Origin: Microterricola viridarii
GTDB lineage: Bacteria; Actinomycetota; Actinomycetes; Actinomycetales; Microbacteriaceae
DNA length: 64,000 nucleotides
Direction of reading: 5' to 3'
Assembly (NCBI RefSeq): GCF_900104895.1
Contig: NZ_LT629742.1
Location: 2,914,001-2,978,000, forward strand
The translations under genes and the position numbers were made by a program. Numbering within the stretch: the first letter of the stretch is position 1; each line of letters opens with the position of its first letter. The notes beneath the pieces were generated by a model. That model saw nothing but the letters and a program-made list of their open reading frames with translations, made no database searches and had not been told where the DNA came from. Of this stretch, positions 36,826-45,689 are shown piece after piece.

Positions 36826-38019
36826 ATGATTTCGAGGCGGGGGCTCGCGTGCGTGGTGGCGACGGTGCTGCTCCTAGCGGGGGCCTCCGGATGCAGCGCC
36901 CAACCGCCCGCGGGTGCTTGGCTGATCAGCGCGACCCCGGCGAACGATGAGCGCAACGGCCCCCCGGACATCACCTACGGCAACGGCCTGATCACAGACG
37001 ACACCGAGGGCGGGACATGGTACGTCTCGGTGGGTTCCTGGCTCCGTTCCTCCTCTACGGGCGCCGTCACCCGCTTCAACATCGAGCGCTGGCAGGGCAG
37101 GCACGAGCTCGACATCGCCGCACTCTCCCCCACCCGGATCCTCGTGCTCCTGTCGTTGGGGAGGAATGCGCTGTCCACTGAGATCGAGCTCTTCGACACC
37201 GAGACGCGGCAGTCCGAGCCGTTCCTCGTCGGCCAGCGCACTCAGACCAGCCCCGACGCCCCGCTCCCCTTCACCGCCGACGGCCCGGTGAACGCCGCCT
37301 CGCCCCTCGGCCAGATCACCAGCATCGATGTCGACGCGGCTGGCGCACTCGTCTTCGTGGAGCGAGTGAATGTGGGACAGGCGGCGAACGACGAATACAT
37401 CGTGCGGCGGATGCTGCCGGGCGGCGAGGTGGAGACGGTGGCCGGCGTTCCGGTGCGCGCCGAGGGGCAGGCGGCCGTCGAACAGCCCGGCGATGGCGAG
37501 CAGCTGCGCGGGAGCGCGCTAGCGGCGGCATCCGTCGACGTCTCGGCGGGAGATCCGCGTGGGATCGTGCTCGGCACCGAGCACGGCGTGTTCCAGATCC
37601 TAGAGGACGGCACGGCCCGCGTCGTCGCCGGCGCCCTCGACGAGGCGTCACCCCTCCGGGCGGCGCTGGAACCCGGCAACGTCGACAACGTGCGTGTGCG
37701 CCCCGTCGACGCCTCGGCCGACGGGCGCATCGTGTACCACCTGGACGACATCGGTCAACCCGCCGGCCACCTGGTCACGCCGGCCGCGCACATCGACGGT
37801 GGCTCGGCCGAGTTCCGCGAACTCGTGCAGGGAACACCTGCCCGGGCGTCCGGCACGGGCCTCGCCATCTGGCAGGGCAACGCCCCGCTCGCGGTCAGCC
37901 CGGCGCTGCAGAACGCCCGCACCGCAGCCTGGGTCGCCCCGGGCGTGCTCGTGGCCGTGGTGGGCGGCGGGCAGGACAACGCGGCGCTGCCCCGCGTGCA
38001 GCTCACGACCGTGCGCTGA
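36826..38019 (+). CDS. Putative lipoprotein of unknown function
   Basis: 397 residues. MISRRGLACVVATVLLLAGASGC is a type II signal with an ASGC lipobox; Cys23 would be lipidated. The mature part is Gly/Asp-rich with recurring short strand-turn units (for example ITSIDVDAAGALVFVERV, RGIVLGTEHGVFQILEDGTARVVAGAL, RIVYHLDDIGQPAGHLVTP), which suggests a beta-propeller-like fold, but no known repeat motif is definite. A leaderless start is indicated by TATGCT at 36814. Convergent with dapC, 26 bp away. Confidence 0.75.
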   Translation: MISRRGLACVVATVLLLAGASGCSAQPPAGAWLISATPANDERNGPPDITYGNGLITDDTEGGTWYVSVGSWLRSSSTGAVTRFNIERWQGRHELDIAALSPTRILVLLSLGRNALSTEIELFDTETRQSEPFLVGQRTQTSPDAPLPFTADGPVNAASPLGQITSIDVDAAGALVFVERVNVGQAANDEYIVRRMLPGGEVETVAGVPVRAEGQAAVEQPGDGEQLRGSALAAASVDVSAGDPRGIVLGTEHGVFQILEDGTARVVAGALDEASPLRAALEPGNVDNVRVRPVDASADGRIVYHLDDIGQPAGHLVTPAAHIDGGSAEFRELVQGTPARASGTGLAIWQGNAPLAVSPALQNARTAAWVAPGVLVAVVGGGQDNAALPRVQLTTVR

Positions 38020-38045
38020 CCGCCGCCGGGCGCGGCCGGTTGCGG

Positions 38046-39146
38046 TCAGCCGCGCAGCCTGGCCGCGGCCGCCGCGATGCGCTCGTCGCTCGCGGTGAGC
38101 GAGAACCGCACGTGGTTCGGGTAGAAGTCGCCGTAGAACGTGCCGGGGCCGGCCAGAATGCCGAGACCGGCCAGCTTGTCGATGGACTCCCAGGCGCTCA
38201 CGCCCTCCGTCGCCCACAGGTAGAGACCGGCCTCGCTGTTGTCGATCGTGAAACCGGCGGTCAGCAGCGCGGGCAGCAAAACCTCGCGGCGGGCCCGGTA
38301 CAGCTCGCGCTGGGCGTCCACGTGCGCGTCGTCGCCGAGTGCGACGACCATCGCCTCCTGCAACGGGGCCGGCAGCATGAGACCGGCGTGCTTGCGCACG
38401 GTGAGCAGGCGCTGGATGACGCCGCCGCAGCCGGCGGCGAAGGCGGCGCGGTAGCCGGCCATGTTCGACTGCTTGCTCAGCGAGTAGACGGCGAGCACGT
38501 TCTTGCGGTCATCGCCGACGACGCGCGGGTCGAGGATGCTGGGGATCGGCTCGGCGTCCCACGGCGCGTCCCAGCCGAGTTCGGCGTAGCATTCGTCGCT
38601 GACGATGACGGCGCCGAGTTCGCGGGCGCGCTCGCGGGCGGCGCGCAGCTGCTCGATGCCGAGCACGCGGCCGTCCGGGTTGCCTGGGCTGTTCAGCCAG
38701 ATGAGCTTGGTGCCTTCCGGCCACTCGTCGGGGTCATCGGAGGCCAGGGCCTCGGCGCCGGCGATGGCTGCGCCGATCGCGTATGTCGGGTAAGCGGCGC
38801 GCGGGTGCACGATCGTGTCGCCCTCGCCGATGCCGAGCATGAACGGCAGCAGTGCGACGAGTTCCTTGGAGCCGACCGTCGGCAGCACGTTGCGCTCGGC
38901 CAGGCCCGGCACGCCGCGGCGGCGCTCGAACCACTCGATGATCGCGCGCTGCAGGGCGGGCGTTCCCGCCGTCTGCGGGTAGGCATGGGCATCCGTCGCC
39001 TGGGCCAGCGCGTCGCGGATGACGGCGGGCGTCGGGTCGACCGGCGAGCCGATCGAGAGGTCGACGATGCCGTCTGGGTGCCGGCGCGCACGCTCGGCGA
39101 ACGGCACCATCTGGTCCCAGGGGTACTCTGGCAGCTCTTTCAGCAC
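38046..39146 (-). CDS. dapC: N-succinyldiaminopimelate aminotransferase
   Basis: 366 residues, class I PLP aminotransferase. DGIVDLSIGSPVDPTP opens the actinobacterial DapC type; IWLNSPGNPDGRV binds PLP/substrate, VSDECYAELGW contains the PLP-contacting Asp and Tyr, and YSLSKQSNMAGYR the Schiff-base lysine. It makes N-succinyl-LL-DAP for DapE. The start is GTG 39146, 17 nt after the fdxA stop; no strong ribosome site is visible. Linkage to fdxA is conserved in actinobacteria and supports DapC over other aminotransferases. Confidence 0.92.
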   Translation of the reverse strand: MLKELPEYPWDQMVPFAERARRHPDGIVDLSIGSPVDPTPAVIRDALAQATDAHAYPQTAGTPALQRAIIEWFERRRGVPGLAERNVLPTVGSKELVALLPFMLGIGEGDTIVHPRAAYPTYAIGAAIAGAEALASDDPDEWPEGTKLIWLNSPGNPDGRVLGIEQLRAARERARELGAVIVSDECYAELGWDAPWDAEPIPSILDPRVVGDDRKNVLAVYSLSKQSNMAGYRAAFAAGCGGVIQRLLTVRKHAGLMLPAPLQEAMVVALGDDAHVDAQRELYRARREVLLPALLTAGFTIDNSEAGLYLWATEGVSAWESIDKLAGLGILAGPGTFYGDFYPNHVRFSLTASDERIAAAAARLRG

Positions 39147-39163
39147 GGGGCGGGCGCCGGGGC

Positions 39164-39484
39164 TCAGTGAACCTGCGGTGGCAGCACCGCGATCACCGGG
39201 TGGTCCTTGGCGATGACGCCGACCTTGGCCGCGCCTCCCGGGGAGCCGATGTCGTCGAAGAACTCGACGTTGGCCTTGTAATAGTCGGCCCACTGCTCGG
39301 GGAGGTCGTCTTCGTAGTAGATGGCCTCGACGGGGCACACCGGCTCGCAGGCACCGCAGTCGACGCACTCGTCGGGGTGAATGTAGAGCGAACGCTCACC
39401 CTCGTAGATGCAATCGACCGGGCACTCGTCAATGCAAGCGCGGTCTTTGACGTCGACGCACGGAAGAGCGATGACATAGGTCAC
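39164..39484 (-). CDS. fdxA: 7Fe ferredoxin FdxA/FdxC type
   Basis: 106 residues. [21 protein letters not shown] and [22 protein letters not shown] carry the Cys ligands for one [3Fe-4S] and one [4Fe-4S] cluster, followed by the acidic C-terminal region usual for mycobacterial FdxC-like proteins. It donates electrons to cytochromes P450 and other oxidoreductases. GTG 39484 is the start (VTYVIALP). It is the middle gene of a likely operon: PIG-L-like gene, fdxA, dapC. Confidence 0.95.
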   Translation of the reverse strand: MTYVIALPCVDVKDRACIDECPVDCIYEGERSLYIHPDECVDCGACEPVCPVEAIYYEDDLPEQWADYYKANVEFFDDIGSPGGAAKVGVIAKDHPVIAVLPPQVH

Positions 39485-39535
39485 GGTGTTCAGATTCCCT
39501 TCGCGAGCCCGCCGTGGAGGCGGTACCCACCAAGT

Positions 39536-40519
39536 CTACGCGCGCGCGGCGGGGCGGTCGGGCAATCGGGGCCACGCAATGACGATCGCGGCGATGATCG
39601 CGGGCGCCATCGTCCAGACCAAGCCGAGTGTGCCCTCCGGGATCAGCACCGAGCCGCCCGTGCTGCGCAGGGACAGCACGAAGATCGTCAGCAGCGCGCC
39701 GATCGCCGTGAAGAGCACCGTGACGCGGTCGTGCAGAACCAGTCGCAGCCCGATCAGCAGTGCGGTGTAGCCGAGCAGGGCGAGCAGCAGGCCCCAGGGC
39801 ACGGGCACCCCCGCGATCTCCGTCGTGATCTGGTGGGCGACGGTGCCCATCGCCGCGAAGATCGCACCGACCACGAAGCCGAGCACGGCGGCGCCGACGC
39901 GGCTGCCCGTGCTCGGTGCCTCGACGACCTCCGGCCGGCCGCCGCCGATCATCACGAACTGCTCGGTGGTGCCGAGCAGGTGCGGGTCCTGGTCGTCGAA
40001 GGTGACGGTGCGGTCGATCACGCTGACGCCGGGCAGCGCGGCCAGGGCGTCGCTCTTGGCACCGAGCTGGTCGGTGACGTCGACAGCCACCAGGCGTTGG
40101 CCGGCCGGCATCCGGCCGCTCACGGCCAGGTAGACGGGCAGATGGCGGGCGGATGCCTCGGCCACCGCCGCGGCGACCAGCACGGAGGCCGCGCTCTCGG
40201 TCGGGTCCGACCCCAGCGCGGGAACCACGATGGCCGTGCTCTGCTGCCGGTCGATCGCGGTGGCGACGGCTGCGCGGGCGTCCGCCCCGGCGACGGCCTG
40301 CCCGCGAGCGCCCATCGCCCAGAGGCCGGCGTCCGCGTCGGCGGCCGCCTCTGCGGTGAGGACCGCGGCAACGGAGCCGGCTTCGATCAGCCGGGCGATC
40401 GTGCCGCCGGCCTGAGCCAGAGCGTCGCGGCCATGGGGAAACACGAGGAGCACGCGTTCGTCTCGTCCATTCAGAACCACGTGCACCCATTTCGCTCGAG
40501 AACTATCCCAGGGGCTCAT
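39536..40519 (-). CDS. Degenerate PIG-L-like domain fused to a membrane domain (DUF6113-like)
   Basis: 327 residues. The N-terminal half aligns in pattern with PIG-L/MshB deacetylases: VLLVFPHGRDALAQAGGTIARLIEAG corresponds to VxAVxPHPDDExxxxGGTIARL, and GSDPTESAASVLVAAAVAEASARHLPVYLAV to the later region. The zinc motif HPDDE reads HGRDA and the second DH is absent, so deacetylase activity is unlikely. The C-terminal half has four hydrophobic segments (about residues 200-318) like the DUF6113 proteins found beside mshB in related genomes. ATG 40519 is used; ATG 40543 is an alternative. It lies 51 bp upstream of fdxA, same direction, divergent from efeU. Confidence 0.65.
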   Translation of the reverse strand: MSPWDSSRAKWVHVVLNGRDERVLLVFPHGRDALAQAGGTIARLIEAGSVAAVLTAEAAADADAGLWAMGARGQAVAGADARAAVATAIDRQQSTAIVVPALGSDPTESAASVLVAAAVAEASARHLPVYLAVSGRMPAGQRLVAVDVTDQLGAKSDALAALPGVSVIDRTVTFDDQDPHLLGTTEQFVMIGGGRPEVVEAPSTGSRVGAAVLGFVVGAIFAAMGTVAHQITTEIAGVPVPWGLLLALLGYTALLIGLRLVLHDRVTVLFTAIGALLTIFVLSLRSTGGSVLIPEGTLGLVWTMAPAIIAAIVIAWPRLPDRPAARA

Positions 40520-40587
40520 CCTAACCAGCGAGCGACTGGACATTCGCGTTTCACAGGTCTACTCTCAACCTCCGAAGGCATTTGCCC

Positions 40588-40606
40588 TAAGGGTAGCCTT
40601 ACCAAA
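40588..40606. promoter_or_regulatory. DtxR/IdeR-type iron box
   Basis: TAAGGGTAGCCTTACCAAA matches the 19-bp consensus TTAGGTWAGSCTWACCTAA at 14 or 15 positions and has the central palindrome GGTAGCCTTACC. It lies 31 nt before efeU. A TAGCCT -10 candidate sits inside it, so iron-loaded repressor would block the promoter. Confidence 0.8.
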
Positions 40607-40636
40607 CTCCCAGACTTCTCCACGCACGGAAGACGC

Positions 40637-41491
40637 ATGTTCGCCAACTACTTGATCGGCCTCCGCGAGGGCCTCGAAGCCGCACTGATCGTCACGATCC
40701 TGATTGCCTACATCGTGAAGATCGACCGGCGCGACCTGCTCGGCCGCATCTGGCTCGGCATCGGGCTGGCCGTGCTGCTCGCGCTCGGCATCGGCGCCAT
40801 CCTCACCTTCGGCACCTACGGCCTGAGCTTCGAGGCGCAGGAGGCCATCGGCGGCATCCTCTCGATCATCGCCACCGCGTTCGTCACCTGGATGGTGTTC
40901 TGGATGCTGCGCACCGCCCGCGACCTGAAGGGCGTGCTGCACGGCAACATCGACAAGCACCTCGACGGCACCGGCTGGGGCCTCGTCATCGTCGCGTTCC
41001 TCGCCGTCGGCCGCGAGGGCATCGAGACGGCGCTGTTCATCTGGGCCGCCGTACAGGCAACCGGCGAGACAACGATGCCGATCCTCGGCGCCGGCCTCGG
41101 CATCCTCACCGCTGTCGGCCTCGGCTGGCTGCTCTACTCGGGCATGCTGCGCATCAACCTGTCGAAGTTCTTCACCTGGACCGGGGCCGCCCTCATCGTC
41201 GTCGCCGGCGGCGTGCTCGCCTACGGGGTGCACGACCTGCAGGAGGCCGGCATCCTGCCCGGCCTGCACAACCTCGCCTTCGACGTCAGCGCCGTCATTC
41301 CGCCGGACAGCTGGTACGGCACCCTGCTCAAGGGCACCCTCAACTTCTCCCCCGCCACCACCTGGCTGGAGGCCATTGTCTGGCTCGCCTACGTCGTGCC
41401 GACGCTCACCATCTTCATCGTGAAGAGCCGCAGGGGCCGGCGCCCCAGCCCCGCACCGGCGCCGGCTGCATCCGCGCCCGTCACCGCCTGA
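40637..41491 (+). CDS. efeU: FTR1-family high-affinity iron permease
   Basis: 284 residues, seven hydrophobic segments. The two REGLE-type iron motifs are R10-E14 (LREGLEA, first helix) and R126-E130 (GREGIETA, fourth helix). EfeU passes Fe3+ (after oxidation of Fe2+ by EfeB) across the cytoplasmic membrane. ATG 40637 is preceded by GGAAGACGC. It is the first gene of efeUOB and the iron box at 40588 lies upstream. A Pro/Ala-rich cytosolic tail ends the protein. Confidence 0.95.
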   Translation: MFANYLIGLREGLEAALIVTILIAYIVKIDRRDLLGRIWLGIGLAVLLALGIGAILTFGTYGLSFEAQEAIGGILSIIATAFVTWMVFWMLRTARDLKGVLHGNIDKHLDGTGWGLVIVAFLAVGREGIETALFIWAAVQATGETTMPILGAGLGILTAVGLGWLLYSGMLRINLSKFFTWTGAALIVVAGGVLAYGVHDLQEAGILPGLHNLAFDVSAVIPPDSWYGTLLKGTLNFSPATTWLEAIVWLAYVVPTLTIFIVKSRRGRRPSPAPAPAASAPVTA

Positions 41492-41530
41492 CAACCTCCG
41501 CACCGCCAGACCCCCACCGAGGAGACCACT

Positions 41531-42709
41531 GTGTCACGCCTGCTTCGCCCCACCCTCTCCATCGCCGCGACCGGCGCCGCCCTGCTGCTGCTCTCCGGCT
41601 GCGTCGCCAACAACCCGACGGCGGATGCCGAGCACACCGCGATCACCGTGGACAGCAGCTCCGACGCCTGCGCGATTGACACGGCCACCGCCCCGAGCGG
41701 CAATGTGCGCTTCACCGTGAAGAACTCCGGCGACCAGGTCACCGAGTTCTACCTCCTCGCCGGCGACGGCCTGCGCATTGTTGGTGAGGTCGAGAACATC
41801 GGCCCCGGCATCAGCCGCGACCTGGTCATCCAGGCCCGCCCCGGCGACTACTACACGGTGTGCAAGCCGGGCATGATCGGCGCGGGAATCGGCAAGGCCG
41901 CGTTCACCGTGACCGACTCCGGCCACGACTTCGAGGCCGACGCCGACCTCACCGCCCAGGTCGCCACCGCGAACACCAACTACGCCGCGTATGTGAAGGA
42001 CCAGATCGCCCAGCTCGTCGCCGGCACCGACGCCTTCGCCGCCGCCTACGTCGCCGGCGACGACGACGAGGCCCGCGCCCTCTACGCGCCGACCCGTGTG
42101 CACTGGGAGCGCGTCGAGACCGTCGCGGAGTCCTTCGGCGACCTCGACCCGATGCTCGACCTCCGCGAGGCCGACCTCGAGGAGGGGCAGGAGTGGACCG
42201 GCTGGCACGCCATCGAGAAGGACCTCTGGCCCGCCGACGCCGAAGCCGGCTTCGCCGCGTACACCCCGGAGCAGCGCCAGGCCCTCGCCGCGAAGCTCGT
42301 CGCCGACACCGCGACCCTGAACGAGAAGGTGCAGAGCCTCGAGTTCACCCTCGACATGCAGACCAACGGTGCGATCGGCCTGATGGACGAGGTCGCCAGC
42401 GGCAAGGTCACCGGCGAGGAGGAGTTCTGGTCGCACACCGACCTCTGGGACTTCCAGGCCAACGTCGACGGCGCCACCGTGCTCTACGGCGGCGTGCGGG
42501 ACATCCTGCTGGCCAAGGACGCCGATCTCGCCGCGACCCTCGACACCGAGTTCGCCGCGCTGCAGACGCTGCTCGACGCCCAGCGCGACGGCGATGGCTT
42601 CCGCCTGTACACCGAGCTCAGCCCGGCCGAGATCCGCGCCTTCTCCGACCAGGTGAACGCACTCGGCGAGCCGCTGAACCAGCTCACCGCCACCCTCGTG
42701 CTCAACTAA
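41531..42709 (+). CDS. efeO: EfeO: cupredoxin/M75 iron-uptake lipoprotein
   Basis: 392 residues. MSRLLRPTLSIAATGAALLLLSGC is a lipoprotein signal with an LSGC lipobox. An N-terminal cupredoxin-like domain (VRFTVKNSGDQVTEFYLLAGDGLRIVGEVENI) is followed by the helical M75 imelysin-like domain with HAIE at 226-229, proposed to bind metal. EfeO hands iron to EfeU and works with the peroxidase EfeB. GTG 41531 has GAGGAGACCACT upstream, and 39 bp separate it from efeU. Confidence 0.94.
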   Translation: MSRLLRPTLSIAATGAALLLLSGCVANNPTADAEHTAITVDSSSDACAIDTATAPSGNVRFTVKNSGDQVTEFYLLAGDGLRIVGEVENIGPGISRDLVIQARPGDYYTVCKPGMIGAGIGKAAFTVTDSGHDFEADADLTAQVATANTNYAAYVKDQIAQLVAGTDAFAAAYVAGDDDEARALYAPTRVHWERVETVAESFGDLDPMLDLREADLEEGQEWTGWHAIEKDLWPADAEAGFAAYTPEQRQALAAKLVADTATLNEKVQSLEFTLDMQTNGAIGLMDEVASGKVTGEEEFWSHTDLWDFQANVDGATVLYGGVRDILLAKDADLAATLDTEFAALQTLLDAQRDGDGFRLYTELSPAEIRAFSDQVNALGEPLNQLTATLVLN

Positions 42710-42712
42710 TCT
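42707..42712 (+). promoter_or_regulatory. Candidate internal -10 (TAATCT) for efeB
   Basis: TAATCT includes the efeO stop codon and ends 7 nt before ATG 42720, as at other leaderless starts in the window. Confidence 0.35.
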
Positions 42713-42719
42713 GGAACGT

Positions 42720-44081
42720 ATGAACACTCCTGACGGCCGCTCCCCCGGCGATCCTGCCGAGGGGGCTGCCGATCGCCCCGTGGGCGCGGAGCAGACGACG
42801 GATGACGCCGCTGCCGCCCCGCGCGGGCTCTCCCGCCGCGGCCTGCTCGGCCTCGCCGGAGCCACCGTTGCGGGCATCGGGCTGGGCATCGGCGCCGACC
42901 GCGCCGTGCTCGCGGCATCCGGGGAAGGAGCCGGCGCTCCGAACGCGGCCAACTACCCGTTCTACGGCAGCTACCAGGCCGGCATCGTCACGCCGGCCCA
43001 GGACAGGCTGCACTTCGCGGCCTTCGACATGGCCGGCGGCGCCGGCCGGGCCGAGTTGATCGAGTTGCTGCAGGACTGGACGGTCGCCGCGGCCGCCATG
43101 ACGGCCGGCCGCGACATCGGCGACTTCGGTGCCGTCAGTGGCAACTACGACGCCCCGCCGGAGGACACCGGGGAGGCGCAGGGGCTCCCCGCGAGCGGCC
43201 TGACCATCACCTTCGGCTTCGGTCCCGCGCTGTTCCGCGACGCCCAGGGCACCGACCGCTTCGGCATCGCAAGCCGCCAGCCCGCGGTGCTCAGCCGGCT
43301 GCCGCACTTCCCCGGCGACATGCTCGACCCGGCGTCCTCCGACGGCGAGCTCTGCATCCAGGCGTGCGCCGACGACCCGCAGGTGGCCGTGCACGCCATC
43401 CGCAACCTCACCCGCATCGCCTTCGGCCGGGCGACGCTGCGCTGGTCCCAACTCGGCTTCGGGCGCACCTCGTCCACCAGCACCGCCCAGGCGACCCCGC
43501 GCAACCTGTTCGGCTTCAAGGACGGCACCGCGAATGTGAAGGCGGAGGAGACCGCCACGGTCAACGAGCAGGTGTGGGTGCAGGACGGCGACGGGCCGGC
43601 CTGGCTCGCCGGCGGCAGCTACCTGGTGGCCCGCCGCATCCGGATGACGATCGAGACGTGGGACCGGACGATCCTGCGCGAGCAGGAGGCCGTGTTCGGG
43701 CGAACGAAGGGCGAGGGGGCACCGCTCTCCGGCGGCACCGAGTTCACGGAGCCGGACTTCGAGATCACCGGCCGGGCCGAGAAGCCGCTCATCGCCGACA
43801 CGGCGCACGTGCGGCTCTCCCACCCGAGCCACAACGGGGGCGCGGCCCTGCTGCGCCGGGGGTACAACTTCGTCGACGGCAACGACGAGCTGGGGCGGCT
43901 GAACGCCGGCCTGTTCTTCCTCAGCTACCAGCGCTCGCCCGAGCAGTTCGTGACGGTGCAGTCGCAGCTGGCCAAGAACGACGCGCTGAACGAGTACATC
44001 CGGCACGTGGGATCCGCGTTGTTCGCGGTGCCGGCCGGGGTGCGCCAGGGCGGGTACGTCGGCGAGGCACTGTTCGCCTAG
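42720..44081 (+). CDS. efeB: EfeB: Tat-exported Dyp-type heme peroxidase / deferrochelatase
   Basis: 453 residues. A Tat signal with LSRRGLLGLAGATVAGIGLG follows a 37-residue polar stretch. The Dyp-type core has the distal GFKDGT motif (G265-D268-G269) and a candidate proximal heme His at 368 (RLSHPSH). It oxidises Fe2+ or extracts iron from heme for EfeUO outside the membrane. It is 10 bp from efeO and likely shares the message, but TAATCT at 42707 may give an additional leaderless transcript. No strong ribosome site is seen. Confidence 0.95.
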   Translation: MNTPDGRSPGDPAEGAADRPVGAEQTTDDAAAAPRGLSRRGLLGLAGATVAGIGLGIGADRAVLAASGEGAGAPNAANYPFYGSYQAGIVTPAQDRLHFAAFDMAGGAGRAELIELLQDWTVAAAAMTAGRDIGDFGAVSGNYDAPPEDTGEAQGLPASGLTITFGFGPALFRDAQGTDRFGIASRQPAVLSRLPHFPGDMLDPASSDGELCIQACADDPQVAVHAIRNLTRIAFGRATLRWSQLGFGRTSSTSTAQATPRNLFGFKDGTANVKAEETATVNEQVWVQDGDGPAWLAGGSYLVARRIRMTIETWDRTILREQEAVFGRTKGEGAPLSGGTEFTEPDFEITGRAEKPLIADTAHVRLSHPSHNGGAALLRRGYNFVDGNDELGRLNAGLFFLSYQRSPEQFVTVQSQLAKNDALNEYIRHVGSALFAVPAGVRQGGYVGEALFA

Positions 44082-44145
44082 GCCCGTTCGCGCGTCGGGC
44101 CAGCGGCGCCGGGCATCGGTGGCCGGGCCGTTGACGGGCTGGGCT

Positions 44146-44610
44146 CTAGGTGGGCACCACCGTGTAGAGCACGCCCTGCTCGCTGCCGACGACCATGACG
44201 ACGTACTTCCCGTTCGAGCCGAAGTAGCTCGCCCCGGTGATGCCGTCCACTTCGGGCAGCTTCTCGGGGGTGAAGTTCTCCGGCGGGGTGAAGCCGGCGG
44301 CCTCGAGCTGCGCCTGTGCGTCTGCGACCGGGTCGGCCGCTGTGGACTTGATGACGACGACCCAGCCGGCCGAGCCGTCGGGGTTCTTGCCGCCGCCGAC
44401 GATGTCGCCCTCGATCACGGGGACCTCGCTCGGCCAGCCGGCCGGCATCTGACCGACCGACACGGCTCCTCCCGTGGCATCCTCGACGGCGCCGGTGACG
44501 GCTCCGCCGACGGCGTCGCCGACGCTGCTGCAGCCAGCCAGCAGCGGGGCGCCGAGCAGCACGGCCGCGAGGGCCAGGGGGGCGACGACTCGCCTGCGTA
44601 GGGTATTCAT
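44146..44610 (-). CDS. Putative small lipoprotein of unknown function
   Basis: 154 residues. MNTLRRRVVAPLALAAVLLGAPLLAGC is a type II signal with an LAGC lipobox (Cys27). The mature part begins with a Gly/Ala/Val-rich SVGDAVGGAVTGAVEDATGG segment and then a compact domain (WPSEVPVIEGDIVGGGKNPDGS, GWVVVIKS, QLEAAGFTPPENFTPE) of unknown family. GGAGCAACTCC precedes ATG 44610. Convergent with efeB; a separate message from the M23 peptidase gene upstream is not certain (93 bp gap). Confidence 0.75.
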   Translation of the reverse strand: MNTLRRRVVAPLALAAVLLGAPLLAGCSSVGDAVGGAVTGAVEDATGGAVSVGQMPAGWPSEVPVIEGDIVGGGKNPDGSAGWVVVIKSTAADPVADAQAQLEAAGFTPPENFTPEKLPEVDGITGASYFGSNGKYVVMVVGSEQGVLYTVVPT

Positions 44611-44703
44611 GGAGTTGCTCCGTTCAGGACTTCTCTGGCGAACGCTTCGCGCTCGCCCATTCAGTTTACGGCTGGCCAGGAGGGCGCAGCTGGGAGGAAC
44701 CGG

Positions 44704-45471
44704 CTATCCGGCGTAGGTGGCCAGCCATCCGGCCGGGTCGAATCGCACGCCATCCGTGTAGTACATCTCCAGGTGCAGGTGCGGACCTGTCGACTGGCCG
44801 GTGGTGCCGACGACGCCGATGAGCTGGCCGGCGCTGACCGTCTCGCCGACGGAGACGGTCATCGAGCCGTACTCCATGTGGCCGTACGAGCTGGAGACGG
44901 ACTGGCCGTCGACGACGTACTGGATGTCGACGTGTGTGCCGAGTCCGCCGCTGTCGTTGGCGGCCACGGTCACGACGCCGTCGGCCATCGCGACGATGGG
45001 CGTCCCGGCGCCGGGGTTGAGGTCGAGCCCGTCATGGAATGTCGAGCATCCGTCGCACGGCGCCGAGCGGGGCCCGAAGTTGTCGGAGACGCGCGTGCCA
45101 GCGGGCACGGGCCAGACGACCGCTCCCGTTGCAGCGGCCGCGGCAGGCGCGGCGGGCTCGGGAGCCGGCGCGGGGGCGACGTAGGCCTCGGCGAGGTACT
45201 CGGCCTGCTCTGCGACGGGCTGCTGCAGGCCGGCGAGCTCGACGGTCTGGGAGTCCGGCGCGGTGTGGGCCGCCGCCGCGGCATCTGCCGTCTCGCCGGC
45301 CACGACGAGCGCGGCGGCCGGGGTCGTCGGCAAGGCGGCGAAGCCCAGCGAGGTGGCCATGGCCACGCCGGTCAGCAGCACGCGGACGGTGCGGGAGGTC
45401 TGGCGGGTGTCGGGCGAGGTGCCATCGGCGAGCGAGGACGCGGACGTTCTGAAGGGAAGGAAGAGGCTCAT
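44704..45471 (-). CDS. M23-family murein metallopeptidase, secreted
   Basis: 255 residues. A signal segment (VRVLLTGVAMATSLGFAALPTTPAAA) follows a polar N-terminus of about 28 residues, then an Ala/Pro-rich linker. The C-terminal LytM/M23 domain has the zinc residues in FHDGLDLNPG (His, Asp) and GPHLHLEMYY (HxH), with SSYGHMEYGSM in between. It cleaves peptide bridges of peptidoglycan. It could be active or an EnvC-like activator; all four zinc-site residues appear present. A TACACT hexamer near 45545 would give a leader of about 70 nt. Confidence 0.9.
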   Translation of the reverse strand: MSLFLPFRTSASSLADGTSPDTRQTSRTVRVLLTGVAMATSLGFAALPTTPAAALVVAGETADAAAAAHTAPDSQTVELAGLQQPVAEQAEYLAEAYVAPAPAPEPAAPAAAAATGAVVWPVPAGTRVSDNFGPRSAPCDGCSTFHDGLDLNPGAGTPIVAMADGVVTVAANDSGGLGTHVDIQYVVDGQSVSSSYGHMEYGSMTVSVGETVSAGQLIGVVGTTGQSTGPHLHLEMYYTDGVRFDPAGWLATYAG

Positions 45472-45642
45472 AACTGAGGAGTGTGCGGCGCATGCTTTCG
45501 GGTCAGAGGGAGCGCCGCAGCCGCGGGGCGCGCAAGCAATCTGACGAGTGTAGAAACCCGCCCTGAGCGGGCCCGGCGGTACCGATCTGTTTCCCCTGAG
45601 AACTCCTCAGCTTTGCGGATGCCGCCGGCCCCCGCAGACGCA

Positions 45643-45677
45643 GAAACGGCCGCCACGCATTGCGTGGCGGCCGTTTC
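45643..45677. terminator. typA terminator
   Basis: GAAACGGCCGCCACGC (45643-45658) pairs perfectly with GCGTGGCGGCCGTTTC (45662-45677) around a 3-nt ATT loop. It lies directly after the typA stop. Confidence 0.88.
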
Positions 45678-45689
45678 GACTTCGGGTGT

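Noticed and set aside
39167-40636. Upstream extension of the EfeU frame for 490 codons
   Set aside because: It runs antisense through fdxA and the PIG-L-like gene; EfeU begins with the REGLE helix at 40637.
45472-45642. Possible c-di-AMP (ydaO) riboswitch before the M23 peptidase
   Set aside because: Actinobacterial cell-wall hydrolases often have one, but the leader lacks the conserved ydaO sequence blocks.
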